DNA of 6,697 nt, taken from contig DGVE01000090.1 of NCBI GenBank assembly GCA_002395865.1, positions 1 through 6,697 of the forward strand. Direction: 5' to 3'. The notes under the pieces were generated by a model. The model was given only the letters and a program-made list of their open reading frames with translations, searched no databases and was not told the origin of the DNA. The DNA comes from Lachnospiraceae bacterium UBA4292. GTDB taxonomy: Bacteria > Bacillota > Clostridia > Lachnospirales > Lachnospiraceae. This document shows positions 1-5,460 of this stretch, piece by piece. Within the stretch, counting starts at the first letter, position 1. Each line of letters starts with the position of its first letter. A program made the translations under genes and the position numbers.

Positions 1-64
1 CGGAAAGATCGACCATGTAGTGTTTTGACGGAATGCATAATCCTGTTGTATTGAATTCTTTCAT
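1..64 (-). CDS. N-terminus of an ATPase-like protein (partial, runs off the left edge)
   Basis: Only 21 codons are visible. They include FNTTGLCIPSKHYMVDLS, which resembles the opening of a family of Clostridia ATP-binding proteins. In members I recall, this is followed by a Walker-A region of the form INRxRQYGKTT, but that part is outside the window, so the assignment rests on memory of the N-terminal signature. There are two in-frame ATGs, at 70 and 64. The purine-rich GGGGG at 73-77 lies 8 bases before the ATG at 64 but only 2 before the one at 70, so I chose 64. The gene has its own promoter (138-167) and a leader of about 67 bases. It follows the 533-residue unknown gene on the same strand, but a terminator separates the two. 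Coding status is fairly secure; the family is moderately so. Confidence 0.6.
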   Translation of the reverse strand, partial: MKEFNTTGLCIPSKHYMVDLS

Positions 65-72
65 GGTCATTT

Positions 73-77
73 CCCCC
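73..77 (-). promoter_or_regulatory. Ribosome binding site of the ATPase-like gene
   Basis: The minus strand reads GGGGGAAATGACCATG. The G-run is 8 bases from the second ATG (64) and 2 bases from the first (70), which favours the start at 64. It is not a canonical AGGAGG. Confidence 0.5.
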
Positions 78-81
78 GTTC

Positions 82-91
82 CTGTATACAG
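82..91. repeat. Perfect 10-base palindrome CTGTATACAG in the leader
   Basis: CTGTATACAG reads the same on both strands. It lies between the predicted transcription start (about 131) and the ribosome binding site (73-77) of the ATPase-like gene. A second, shorter palindrome, AACCGGTT, is at 117-124, just downstream of that start. Either could be an operator for a dimeric regulator, but nothing in the window identifies one. Confidence 0.3.
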
Positions 92-137
92 TGCATTGCT
101 ACTTTTAGATACTCACAACCGGTTCTTTTCTGTATCA

Positions 138-167
138 TTTATACACCAACAGTGCAAAAGAAGTCAA
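138..167 (-). promoter_or_regulatory. Sigma-70 promoter of the ATPase-like gene
   Basis: On the minus strand a -35 box TTGACT (167-162) is followed after 18 bases by a -10 box TATAAA (143-138). The transcription start would be near 131. The -35 box lies inside the 3' arm of the terminator hairpin of the preceding gene (159-188). Confidence 0.65.
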
Positions 168-188
168 GGGCAATCGCCCCTGACTCCT
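156..188 (-). terminator. Rho-independent terminator of the 533-residue unknown gene
   Basis: On the minus strand the arms at 188-176 and 171-159 form a 13-bp stem with two G-U pairs around the tetraloop GATT. The run TTTT at 159-156 follows at the base of the stem. It lies 46 bases beyond the stop codon. In the plus direction no T-run follows, so it serves minus-strand transcription. It shares bases with the promoter of the next gene. Confidence 0.75.
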
Positions 189-195
189 GTTTAAA

Positions 196-213
196 GTGTT
201 CAGTTCCGAACAC
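196..213 (-). terminator. Secondary hairpin after the stop of the unknown gene
   Basis: GTGTTC-GGAACT-GAACAC forms a perfect 6-bp stem with a 6-base loop, followed on the minus strand by only TTT before AAAC. The T-run is weak, so on its own it is a poor terminator. It may assist the stronger hairpin 8 bases downstream or stabilise the 3' end of the mRNA. Confidence 0.4.
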
Positions 214-233
214 ATAATAATCTGTATTACCCG

Positions 234-1835
234 TCAGGCCCCCATCACCGGCTGCGCAGGCTCCTCAGGCTCTGCGATCTGCTTTTCCTTCATGGGGTTA
301 TAGACAGTCAGGCCGCTCTCATTATCCCTCTCGCGGGCTATCTCATCGGCCGTGGGCACGCGGAAGCGCTCTTCCTCGGCTGCAGACAGTATCTTTCCCT
401 CGCATACGGATGTCTTGATACCGCCCATCAGAAGGAGCGTCATGGTGGAGCAGTTCCTTTCATTTACCTTCGGAAGGGTCTTTTTGCCCTTGTATTCAGT
501 CATCTCCTCCTTCTCGAGCCTGTTCTTCACATGCTTCTCGAGATCTACGGCGTCTATCACGCGCTGAACATTTGCGGGGGTCGCCTCCATGCCGAAGACA
601 TCCTTGAACAATCTCTTGCTCTCATTCTGTCTGACCTGAAGCTCTCCCTTTATGGCATTGCGGGCAGCCTTCTCGTTCTCGGGCGTCATCTTGCTTATCT
701 CCCTCATGACGCGTCCGCCCTCCTCAACGGAATAAATGACATCAACAGCCATGTTAGGCAACGCGATCTGCGCATCGGCCATTTCCTTTTTATTCTTGGG
801 ATCAACATTTGCAAGTTCAAGAAGCGCGCCTGTGGTGGCGTTCTCGAAAGGCGGAAGCGGCGACTCATCTATCTTCTTCAGGCTCTCCATCGTGGTCAGC
901 TTGCCCATGAATTCCTTCCCATCGCTCTTCTTCTGAGCCTCTCTCCTCTGAATCTCGGAGCAGAAGTCCTCCTTCGCATGCGCTTCCTCTGCCTTGCTCA
1001 CCGCATCCATCATGGTCGTGATCTTTGTGAAGGGCTTTAATTGCGACTTAAGCCTGTTTATCTGCTCCATTCTCTCGTCGTAATCTTCTCTCTTGGTCAC
1101 AGCGTCGTCGTACGCGGCCTTCTTTTCCTTGTAGTCCTTCGAATGCGGCCACCCGAAGAAGCAGAAGAACCTTCTCGCCCTGCTCTTCTCCACGGGGCGC
1201 TCAGGCACCGTGGGTCTTGACTTGTAGACCGAATACAGCGACTCGACCCGGTCCGCCAGCTGCTCATTCAGCTCGGGACCGTTCCTTAGAGAATCGTCGC
1301 CCTCCGGAAGCATCACGATCTTCGAGCCATTCTTCGGGGCCATTATCACCGTCTTATCCGTGGTGCTGAGGAATTCAGCCATGTGTACGGCCATTATAAA
1401 TCCGCACGAGCTCCCGGCACCCGCGGCCTCTTCCCTTTCCTTCAGCTCCTTCACGGTGGCGTTATCCTTAAAGTATTTATCGGTATATGTGACAAGGTTT
1501 CCGTCAGTGTCCTTGAAATAGATATGCCTGCCGGCCTCGATCATGTCGTCCACCTTGGGATAGGTTCTCTTCTTGCTCAGAAGTCCGGCATCCCTCAGTG
1601 GATCCATCGAATGAGCGAGCGGTATATTGACCGAGAACGCTCCCTTCTGATCGATACCGTTTGTCAGATACTCCATAGCCTCAATAGCCTTCGGAGATTT
1701 ACTCGCTCCGCTTTCCCAGCTGTTTAACACCTCGCCGATATTGCTCTTCAGCTTATCGACATCACCTCTTTTGATTAACTCGCCCTCGTATATCGAACCG
1801 TATCTGTACTCTTTGAATGTAATATCCTTTGGCAT
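234..1835 (-). CDS. Uncharacterised 533-residue protein with a charged helical middle region
   Basis: I do not recognise this family. There is no signal peptide and no clear membrane span, so it is probably cytoplasmic. Residues 1-200 look like a mixed globular region, with a hydrophobic helix after GAGSSCG (139-145). A Pro/Arg/Lys-rich linker (207-222) leads to the aromatic patch FFCFFGW (223-229). A Lys/Glu-rich segment with coiled-coil character follows (about 231-310), then a second helical region (about 340-445) and a polar tail ending in a Pro/Glu stretch (520-529). Cysteines are at 144, 225, 292, 462 and 478, with no obvious metal-binding spacing. The reading frame extends upstream to an ATG at 1937, but AGGAGG at 1841-1846 sits 5 bases before the ATG at 1835, and the likely promoter lies inside the longer frame. 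It forms a single-gene unit with its own promoter and terminator. The coding call is firm; function is unknown. Confidence 0.85.
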   Translation of the reverse strand: MPKDITFKEYRYGSIYEGELIKRGDVDKLKSNIGEVLNSWESGASKSPKAIEAMEYLTNGIDQKGAFSVNIPLAHSMDPLRDAGLLSKKRTYPKVDDMIEAGRHIYFKDTDGNLVTYTDKYFKDNATVKELKEREEAAGAGSSCGFIMAVHMAEFLSTTDKTVIMAPKNGSKIVMLPEGDDSLRNGPELNEQLADRVESLYSVYKSRPTVPERPVEKSRARRFFCFFGWPHSKDYKEKKAAYDDAVTKREDYDERMEQINRLKSQLKPFTKITTMMDAVSKAEEAHAKEDFCSEIQRREAQKKSDGKEFMGKLTTMESLKKIDESPLPPFENATTGALLELANVDPKNKKEMADAQIALPNMAVDVIYSVEEGGRVMREISKMTPENEKAARNAIKGELQVRQNESKRLFKDVFGMEATPANVQRVIDAVDLEKHVKNRLEKEEMTEYKGKKTLPKVNERNCSTMTLLLMGGIKTSVCEGKILSAAEEERFRVPTADEIARERDNESGLTVYNPMKEKQIAEPEEPAQPVMGA

Positions 1836-1840
1836 ATCTT

Positions 1841-1846
1841 CCTCCT
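1841..1846 (-). promoter_or_regulatory. Strong Shine-Dalgarno that decides the start of the unknown gene
   Basis: A perfect AGGAGG lies 5 bases before the ATG at 1835 (minus strand GCAGGAGGAAGATATG). It supports the 533-residue product over the 567-residue one starting at 1937. Confidence 0.85.
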
Positions 1847-1848
1847 GC

Positions 1849-1864
1849 GGGCCTTTCTCGGCCC
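1849..1864 (-). promoter_or_regulatory. Leader hairpin directly upstream of the ribosome binding site
   Basis: On the minus strand GGGCC-GAGAAA-GGCCC forms a perfect 5-bp GC stem with a 6-base loop, ending 2 bases before AGGAGG. No T-run follows, so it is not a terminator. It may stabilise the 5' end of the mRNA or affect ribosome loading. Confidence 0.45.
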
Positions 1865-1895
1865 TGTTTTTTGTATTTTTCCTTTTACAGGAGGG

Positions 1896-1926
1896 ATAAT
1901 AACACACGCTGTCCAACAGATGTCCA
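1896..1926 (-). promoter_or_regulatory. Extended -10 promoter of the unknown gene
   Basis: On the minus strand TGT-TATTAT (1904-1896) matches an extended -10 element (TGn plus hexamer). A -35-like TGGACA (1926-1921) is 19 bases upstream of the hexamer. A second TGGACA (1915-1910) lies between them. The transcription start would be near 1889, giving a leader of about 55 bases. Confidence 0.5.
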
Positions 1927-1931
1927 GCACT
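1910..1931. repeat. Tandem 11-base imperfect repeat in the promoter
   Basis: On the plus strand TGTCCAACAGA is followed directly by TGTCCAGCACT, a head-to-tail pair sharing TGTCCA with an exact 11-base period, about one helical turn. One copy supplies the -35-like box. It could be a direct-repeat operator; the short length makes chance plausible. Confidence 0.3.
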
Positions 1932-1945
1932 TTTCAAAAGATTTT

Positions 1946-1984
1946 AAAAAAATAAAAAAGAGGACTGCAGATGTGCAATCCTCT
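1946..1984 (-). terminator. Rho-independent terminator of pspC-thrC
   Basis: On the minus strand AGAGGA and TCCTCT (6 bp) enclose one A-C mismatch, then a 4-bp TGCA/TGCA stem and a 4-base loop. A long T-run broken by a single A (1958-1946) follows. The stem starts 12 bases after the thrC stop. It is one of the clearest signals in the window and works in the minus direction only. Confidence 0.9.
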
Positions 1985-1996
1985 CTGATATCACTG

Positions 1997-3499
1997 TCAA
2001 TAACCTCTTCCCGTGAGTATATCAAGTACCTCTGCCTTCATCCTCTCGGGTCCGCAGAGCCTGCCGTGAAGTACCGGAGCGTTCCTGAGTTTCTCGACTG
2101 CCTTCGGTATCTTCACCCCGCTGACCTCATGGAGTCTGTCGACCTTCTTGAACTCATCGTCGCGAATGTTCTCCGGAAGCTTACCTATGGCATCGAGCAC
2201 AGCCGTGAGGAACTTGTAGGGGCTTGCAGTGGATGCCAGTACCGTGGGTGTCTCATCACCGGTCGACTTTTTGTATGCGTCATAAACATGTGAAGCAACG
2301 GCGGTGTGGGTATCCATGATGTAGCCCTCCTGCTCGTAGACCTCGCGTATCCTGTCCGCCGTCTCCTTCTCGGTCGCGTAGCCTCCGACGAAATCCGCGA
2401 GACCCTCCTTCTCCGAGGCGCTGATCTCATATCTGCCCTCGCCCGAGAGCGCATTCATAAGCTCTGAGCACCTTGCGGCATCATTGCCCGCGATGGCGTA
2501 GATGAGTCTCTCGAGATTGGATGAGACCAGTATGTCCATAGAAGGCGAGCTGGTGAGTATAAATCCCCTGTTTCTGTTGTAGACACCTGTCTCGAAGAAA
2601 TCAAAGAGGACCTTATTTTCATTGGACGCGCAGATAAGCTTGTGTACCGGAACACCGATGGCCTTCGCGTAATAAGCCGCAAGGATGTTTCCGAAATTGC
2701 CGGTGGGTACGGTGATATTTATGGCGTCGCCGTCCTTTATCACGCCCTGCCCCACGAGCTTAGCGTACGCATAGACATAGTATACGATCTGCGGAACGAG
2801 GCGGCCGATATTTATAGAATTGGCCGATGAGAAGATAAAGCCCTTGTCGGAGAGCTTCTTTCCGAGCTCCTCGTCGGAGAATATCTCCTTCACTCCGCGC
2901 TGAGCGTCATCGAAATTGCCTGTGATGCCGACTACGGTGGTGTTCTTGCCCTTCTGCGTCACCATCTGCAGCTCCTGGATACGGCTCACGCCGTTCTTCG
3001 GATAGAAAACGATGATGCGTGTCCCGGGCACGTCCGCAAAGCCTGCAAGAGCCGCCTTGCCGGTGTCACCGCTCGTGGCTGTGAGGATGACTACCTCCTT
3101 ATCCACGCCGTTCTTCTTCAGTGCGGTCACAAGAAGATGGGGAAGAATCGAAAGCGCCATATCCTTGAACGCGATCGTCGGGCCGTGGAAGAGCTCGAGA
3201 TGATATGCGCCGCCCACCTTCACGATGGGTACGATCTCATCAGTATCGAACTTCGAATCATACGCCGCATCGATGCAGGCCTTAAGCTCCTCGTCGGTAT
3301 AGTCCGTGAGGAACTTCTTCATAACTGTAAATGCGATCTCCTTGTAGCTCTTATCCGCGAGCGCTCCGGCGCTATAGAGCGGCTCGGGCAATGTCTCCGG
3401 AACGAATAATCCGCCGTCATGTGCAAGTCCCTGAAGAATGGCCTGTGATGCCGTCACTCTGCCGCCCTGTCCTCTTGTGCTTATGTACTGAATGTCCAT
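1997..3499 (-). CDS. thrC: Threonine synthase
   Basis: This cytoplasmic PLP enzyme (EC 4.2.3.1) converts O-phospho-L-homoserine to L-threonine plus phosphate, the last step of threonine synthesis. The N-terminal signature is present (YISTRG at 5-10, GLAHDGGLFVPE at 24-35). GPTIAFKDMAL (106-116) carries the PLP-binding lysine K112. TATSGDTGKAA (140-150) and VPTGNFGNI (264-272) are the substrate- and cofactor-binding loops, and STASPYKF (423-430) lies near the C-terminus. At 500 residues it is full length for the family and shows no frameshift. The ATG at 3499 has GAGGAG at 3512-3517, a rather long 12-base spacing; a stop lies a few codons upstream in frame, and no better start exists. It lies 29 bases after the PspC gene on the same strand and probably shares its promoter at 3847-3875. 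A strong terminator follows. No T-box or threonine attenuator is visible. Confidence 0.97.
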   Translation of the reverse strand: MDIQYISTRGQGGRVTASQAILQGLAHDGGLFVPETLPEPLYSAGALADKSYKEIAFTVMKKFLTDYTDEELKACIDAAYDSKFDTDEIVPIVKVGGAYHLELFHGPTIAFKDMALSILPHLLVTALKKNGVDKEVVILTATSGDTGKAALAGFADVPGTRIIVFYPKNGVSRIQELQMVTQKGKNTTVVGITGNFDDAQRGVKEIFSDEELGKKLSDKGFIFSSANSINIGRLVPQIVYYVYAYAKLVGQGVIKDGDAINITVPTGNFGNILAAYYAKAIGVPVHKLICASNENKVLFDFFETGVYNRNRGFILTSSPSMDILVSSNLERLIYAIAGNDAARCSELMNALSGEGRYEISASEKEGLADFVGGYATEKETADRIREVYEQEGYIMDTHTAVASHVYDAYKKSTGDETPTVLASTASPYKFLTAVLDAIGKLPENIRDDEFKKVDRLHEVSGVKIPKAVEKLRNAPVLHGRLCGPERMKAEVLDILTGRGY

Positions 3500-3511
3500 G
3501 CTGTTAACTGA

Positions 3512-3517
3512 CTCCTC
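3512..3517 (-). promoter_or_regulatory. Ribosome binding site of thrC with long spacing
   Basis: GAGGAG lies 12 bases before the ATG at 3499, longer than the usual 5-9. The gap contains GTTAAC. An in-frame TAA a few codons upstream rules out an earlier start, so the site is real but not optimal. Confidence 0.6.
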
Positions 3518-3528
3518 TGTTTATTTGC

Positions 3529-3756
3529 TCACTGTACCGTGTCGTCATTCCCCTGGATGGTGCCATCCGAACCGTCCTCGGGCATAATAAATGCCGCAGC
3601 GATGTAAAGAAGGACTCCCGCGCCGGCAAAAAGTGAAATACCGGCCCAGATCACCCTCACAACTGTGGGGTCGATGTCAAAATAGTCCGCAACTCCCGCG
3701 CATACTCCGCATACCATACGGCTGTCCATTTTTCTTAATAACTTCTTCTCTTTCAT
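3529..3756 (-). CDS. PspC-domain small membrane protein
   Basis: This 75-residue protein consists almost entirely of a PspC domain (about residues 4-60). It has the typical order: a basic start (KEKKLLRK), the CGVCAGVADYFDIDP motif (16-30), then one hydrophobic membrane segment (about 33-58) ending in FIMPE. A short acidic, polar tail follows (60-75). PspC proteins are membrane proteins linked to envelope stress in proteobacteria. In Firmicutes, small stand-alone versions are common and mostly uncharacterised, so a stress role is inferred only from the family. The start at 3756 is preceded by a modest Shine-Dalgarno-like CAGGTAG, with AGG 9 bases from the ATG. It is the first gene of a probable two-gene unit with thrC, 29 bases downstream. 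Confidence 0.92.
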   Translation of the reverse strand: MKEKKLLRKMDSRMVCGVCAGVADYFDIDPTVVRVIWAGISLFAGAGVLLYIAAAFIMPEDGSDGTIQGNDDTVQ

Positions 3757-3778
3757 GTTCTGCTACCTGCCTTTCGCG

Positions 3779-3819
3779 ATAATATCCTTCGACTCGCTCC
3801 GGATGTTATTTCGGCTCGC
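3779..3819 (-). promoter_or_regulatory. Imperfect hairpin in the pspC-thrC leader
   Basis: On the minus strand ATAACATCC and GGATATTAT pair as 4 + 4 bp around one C-A mismatch, with a 23-base loop. Flanking GCC and GGC could extend the pairing. No T-run follows and no known riboswitch or T-box signature is present. It is weak evidence for leader structure. Confidence 0.3.
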
Positions 3820-3846
3820 ATATACTGCGGCCGTGTGATGTCGTAG

Positions 3847-3875
3847 AATATACCACACAGCTCAGATACCGTCAA
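3847..3875 (-). promoter_or_regulatory. Sigma-70 promoter of pspC-thrC
   Basis: On the minus strand TTGACG (3875-3870) and TATATT (3852-3847) are separated by exactly 17 bases. Each box has one mismatch to consensus. The transcription start would be near 3840, giving a leader of about 84 bases before the PspC gene. The -35 box lies directly beside the T-run of the galT terminator. Confidence 0.8.
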
Positions 3876-3900
3876 TAAAAAGCGTCTTAATGACTGCTTT
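3876..3900 (-). terminator. Rho-independent terminator of galT
   Basis: On the minus strand AAAGC(A)GTC-ATTAA-GACGCTTT forms an 8-bp stem with one bulged A and a 5-base loop, running into TTTTTATT. It lies 15 bases beyond the galT stop. The stem has few GC pairs, so read-through into pspC-thrC is possible. Confidence 0.6.
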
Positions 3901-3915
3901 CGATTTTCTTACTAT

Positions 3916-5445
3916 TTATAGCGTATTTATAAACTTGTCAAAAGCCGCCATTCCTGCCGCGTCCCTCTTGTACACTCCCGCGTGCTCGAGGACCTTCATA
4001 AACACTATACCGATCTCGGTCCTTATCACGGAGTCGATATTGTCCTTATTGAGTTCGGGATACTTCGCGCGTATCCCGTCCGCCCAGTCCGCGTGCTTGG
4101 CCAGAGTCTCGTCACTTCGAAGATCCGCTCCGGCGATCATGGCAGCGGCCAGAGCCTCCATCTCGCCCTTTAACCTACTCGGAAGTACCGCCAGGCCCAT
4201 GACCTCGATAAGACCTATGTTCTCCTTCTTAATATGGTGCAGCTCCGCATGAGGGTGGTAGACACCGAGAGGGTGCTCGGGTGTGGTTATGTTATTTCGA
4301 AGGACCAGATCCAGCTCGTACTTGCCGCCGTTTTTCCTCGCGATAGGTGTGATGGTGTTGTGGGGCACGCCGTCGGTATACGCATATATGAATGCTGCCT
4401 CGTCACTGTATTCCCGCCAGACTTTGAGTATGTGGTCCGCCAGCTCCACGAGCCTGTCGCTGTCCTCATGCCTTATCCTTATGACCGACATGGGCCATTT
4501 CACGATGCCCGCCTCCACGTCCTCGAAGCCTTTCACGGTAAATGTCTTCTCGACCGGTGCCTTGGCCATCGCAAATGTGTAATGTCCCCCCTGGAAATGC
4601 TCATGCGTAAGTATCGAGCCGCCTACTATGGGCAGATCAGCGTTCGAGCCCACGAAATAGTGGGGAAACTGCCTTACGAAATCGAAGAGCTTGTAAAAGG
4701 CGCTCTTATCGATCTTCATCGGAGTGTGTGACTGATTGAATACTATGCAGTGCTCGTTGTAATACACGTACGGCGAATACTGGAAGGCCCACTCCTCCCC
4801 CGCTATCGACAAAGGAATGATGCGGTGGTTCTGGCGCGCGGGGTGGTTCAGCCTGCCCGCATAGCCCTCGTTCTCACGGCAGAGCTGGCATTTCGGGTAG
4901 GCCACACTGGCGCTCTTTAATGCTGCGGCTATGGCCTTCGGATCCTTCTCGGGCTTTGAAAGATTGATCGTGATGTCCAGCTCGCCGTATTCGGTATCCG
5001 CCTTCCATCTCATGTCCCTCTTCACCCTGTAGGTCCTTATATAGTCTGTATCCCTCGAGAACGCGTAATAGTTCTCCGTGGCTTTCTTAGGGCTGACCGC
5101 ATAGTCCGCTGCAAATCTGTCGATCACAGCCGACGGCGGTGGCGTCAGCAGGCTCATTATGTGCGTGTCGAAGAGGTCGCGGTATGTGACTGAATTCTCC
5201 GCGATCAGTCCGTTATCATAAGCGTAATCAAGTATTCCCGCAAGCACCGGCTCAAGCTCCGGGCACGGGAGCCCGTCGCACGCGCCCTTTGCAAGGATGT
5301 CCTCCGCCGCCGGAGCAGCGTCCAGCTTCAGCGCCTCAAGCACTCTGTTGAAGGTGTAATACACATCCCTCTCATCAAAAAGCTTCTTTTTGATGCCGTA
5401 TATCATCAGCTCTCTCACGAGCTTCTCTATATTCATTTCACTCAT
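3916..5445 (-). CDS. galT: UDP-glucose--hexose-1-phosphate uridylyltransferase, class II
   Basis: This Leloir-pathway enzyme (EC 2.7.7.12) exchanges UDP between UDP-glucose and galactose-1-phosphate, giving UDP-galactose and glucose-1-phosphate in the cytoplasm. At 509 residues it has the length of the Firmicutes class II family, well above the roughly 350 of E. coli-type GalT. Visible blocks are the helical N-terminus (MIYGIKKKLFDERD, 14-27), CQLCRENEGYAGR (186-198), YNEHCIVFNQSHTPMKI (229-245) and VGGSILTHEHFQGG (274-287). The His-x-His of the last block is the likely nucleotidyl-transfer site. YHPHAELHHIKKENIGLIEVMG (396-417) follows. AGGAG at 5451-5455 is 5 bases from the ATG at 5445, which favours it over the ATG three codons later. 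It follows hipA by 15 bases and is probably co-transcribed with it. No galK, galE or sugar transporter is in view. Confidence 0.97.
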   Translation of the reverse strand: MSEMNIEKLVRELMIYGIKKKLFDERDVYYTFNRVLEALKLDAAPAAEDILAKGACDGLPCPELEPVLAGILDYAYDNGLIAENSVTYRDLFDTHIMSLLTPPPSAVIDRFAADYAVSPKKATENYYAFSRDTDYIRTYRVKRDMRWKADTEYGELDITINLSKPEKDPKAIAAALKSASVAYPKCQLCRENEGYAGRLNHPARQNHRIIPLSIAGEEWAFQYSPYVYYNEHCIVFNQSHTPMKIDKSAFYKLFDFVRQFPHYFVGSNADLPIVGGSILTHEHFQGGHYTFAMAKAPVEKTFTVKGFEDVEAGIVKWPMSVIRIRHEDSDRLVELADHILKVWREYSDEAAFIYAYTDGVPHNTITPIARKNGGKYELDLVLRNNITTPEHPLGVYHPHAELHHIKKENIGLIEVMGLAVLPSRLKGEMEALAAAMIAGADLRSDETLAKHADWADGIRAKYPELNKDNIDSVIRTEIGIVFMKVLEHAGVYKRDAAGMAAFDKFINTL

Positions 5446-5450
5446 CTCTT

Positions 5451-5455
5451 CTCCT
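5451..5455 (-). promoter_or_regulatory. Ribosome binding site of galT in the hipA-galT gap
   Basis: AGGAG lies 5 bases before the ATG at 5445, wholly within the 15-base gap after the hipA stop. It picks the first of two nearby ATGs (5445 and 5436). There is no room for a promoter in this gap, so any galT promoter would be inside or upstream of hipA. Confidence 0.75.
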
Positions 5456-5460
5456 GTCTA

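Noticed and set aside
88..156. Repeated 8-mer ACAGTGCA at 88-95 and 149-156 around the ATPase-like promoter
   Set aside because: An 8-base repeat within about 170 bases is fairly likely by chance, and the copies show no further similarity.
531..1040. 169-codon plus-strand open frame opposite the unknown gene
   Set aside because: The minus-strand gene has a strong ribosome binding site, a promoter and a plausible protein composition. The plus-strand frame has none of these.
1836..1937. Extension of the unknown gene to the ATG at 1937, giving 567 residues
   Set aside because: The added 34 codons overlap the likely promoter and hairpin, and the 1937 start lies only nine bases from the T-run of the thrC terminator. 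The perfect AGGAGG 5 bases before 1835 marks the real start.
3781..3819. Leader hairpin as a transcription attenuator for pspC-thrC
   Set aside because: The stem has a mismatch and a large loop and is not followed by a T-run, so attenuation by intrinsic termination is not supported.
4234..4731. 165-codon plus-strand open frame opposite galT
   Set aside because: It lies entirely within the conserved galT coding region and has no recognisable protein features.
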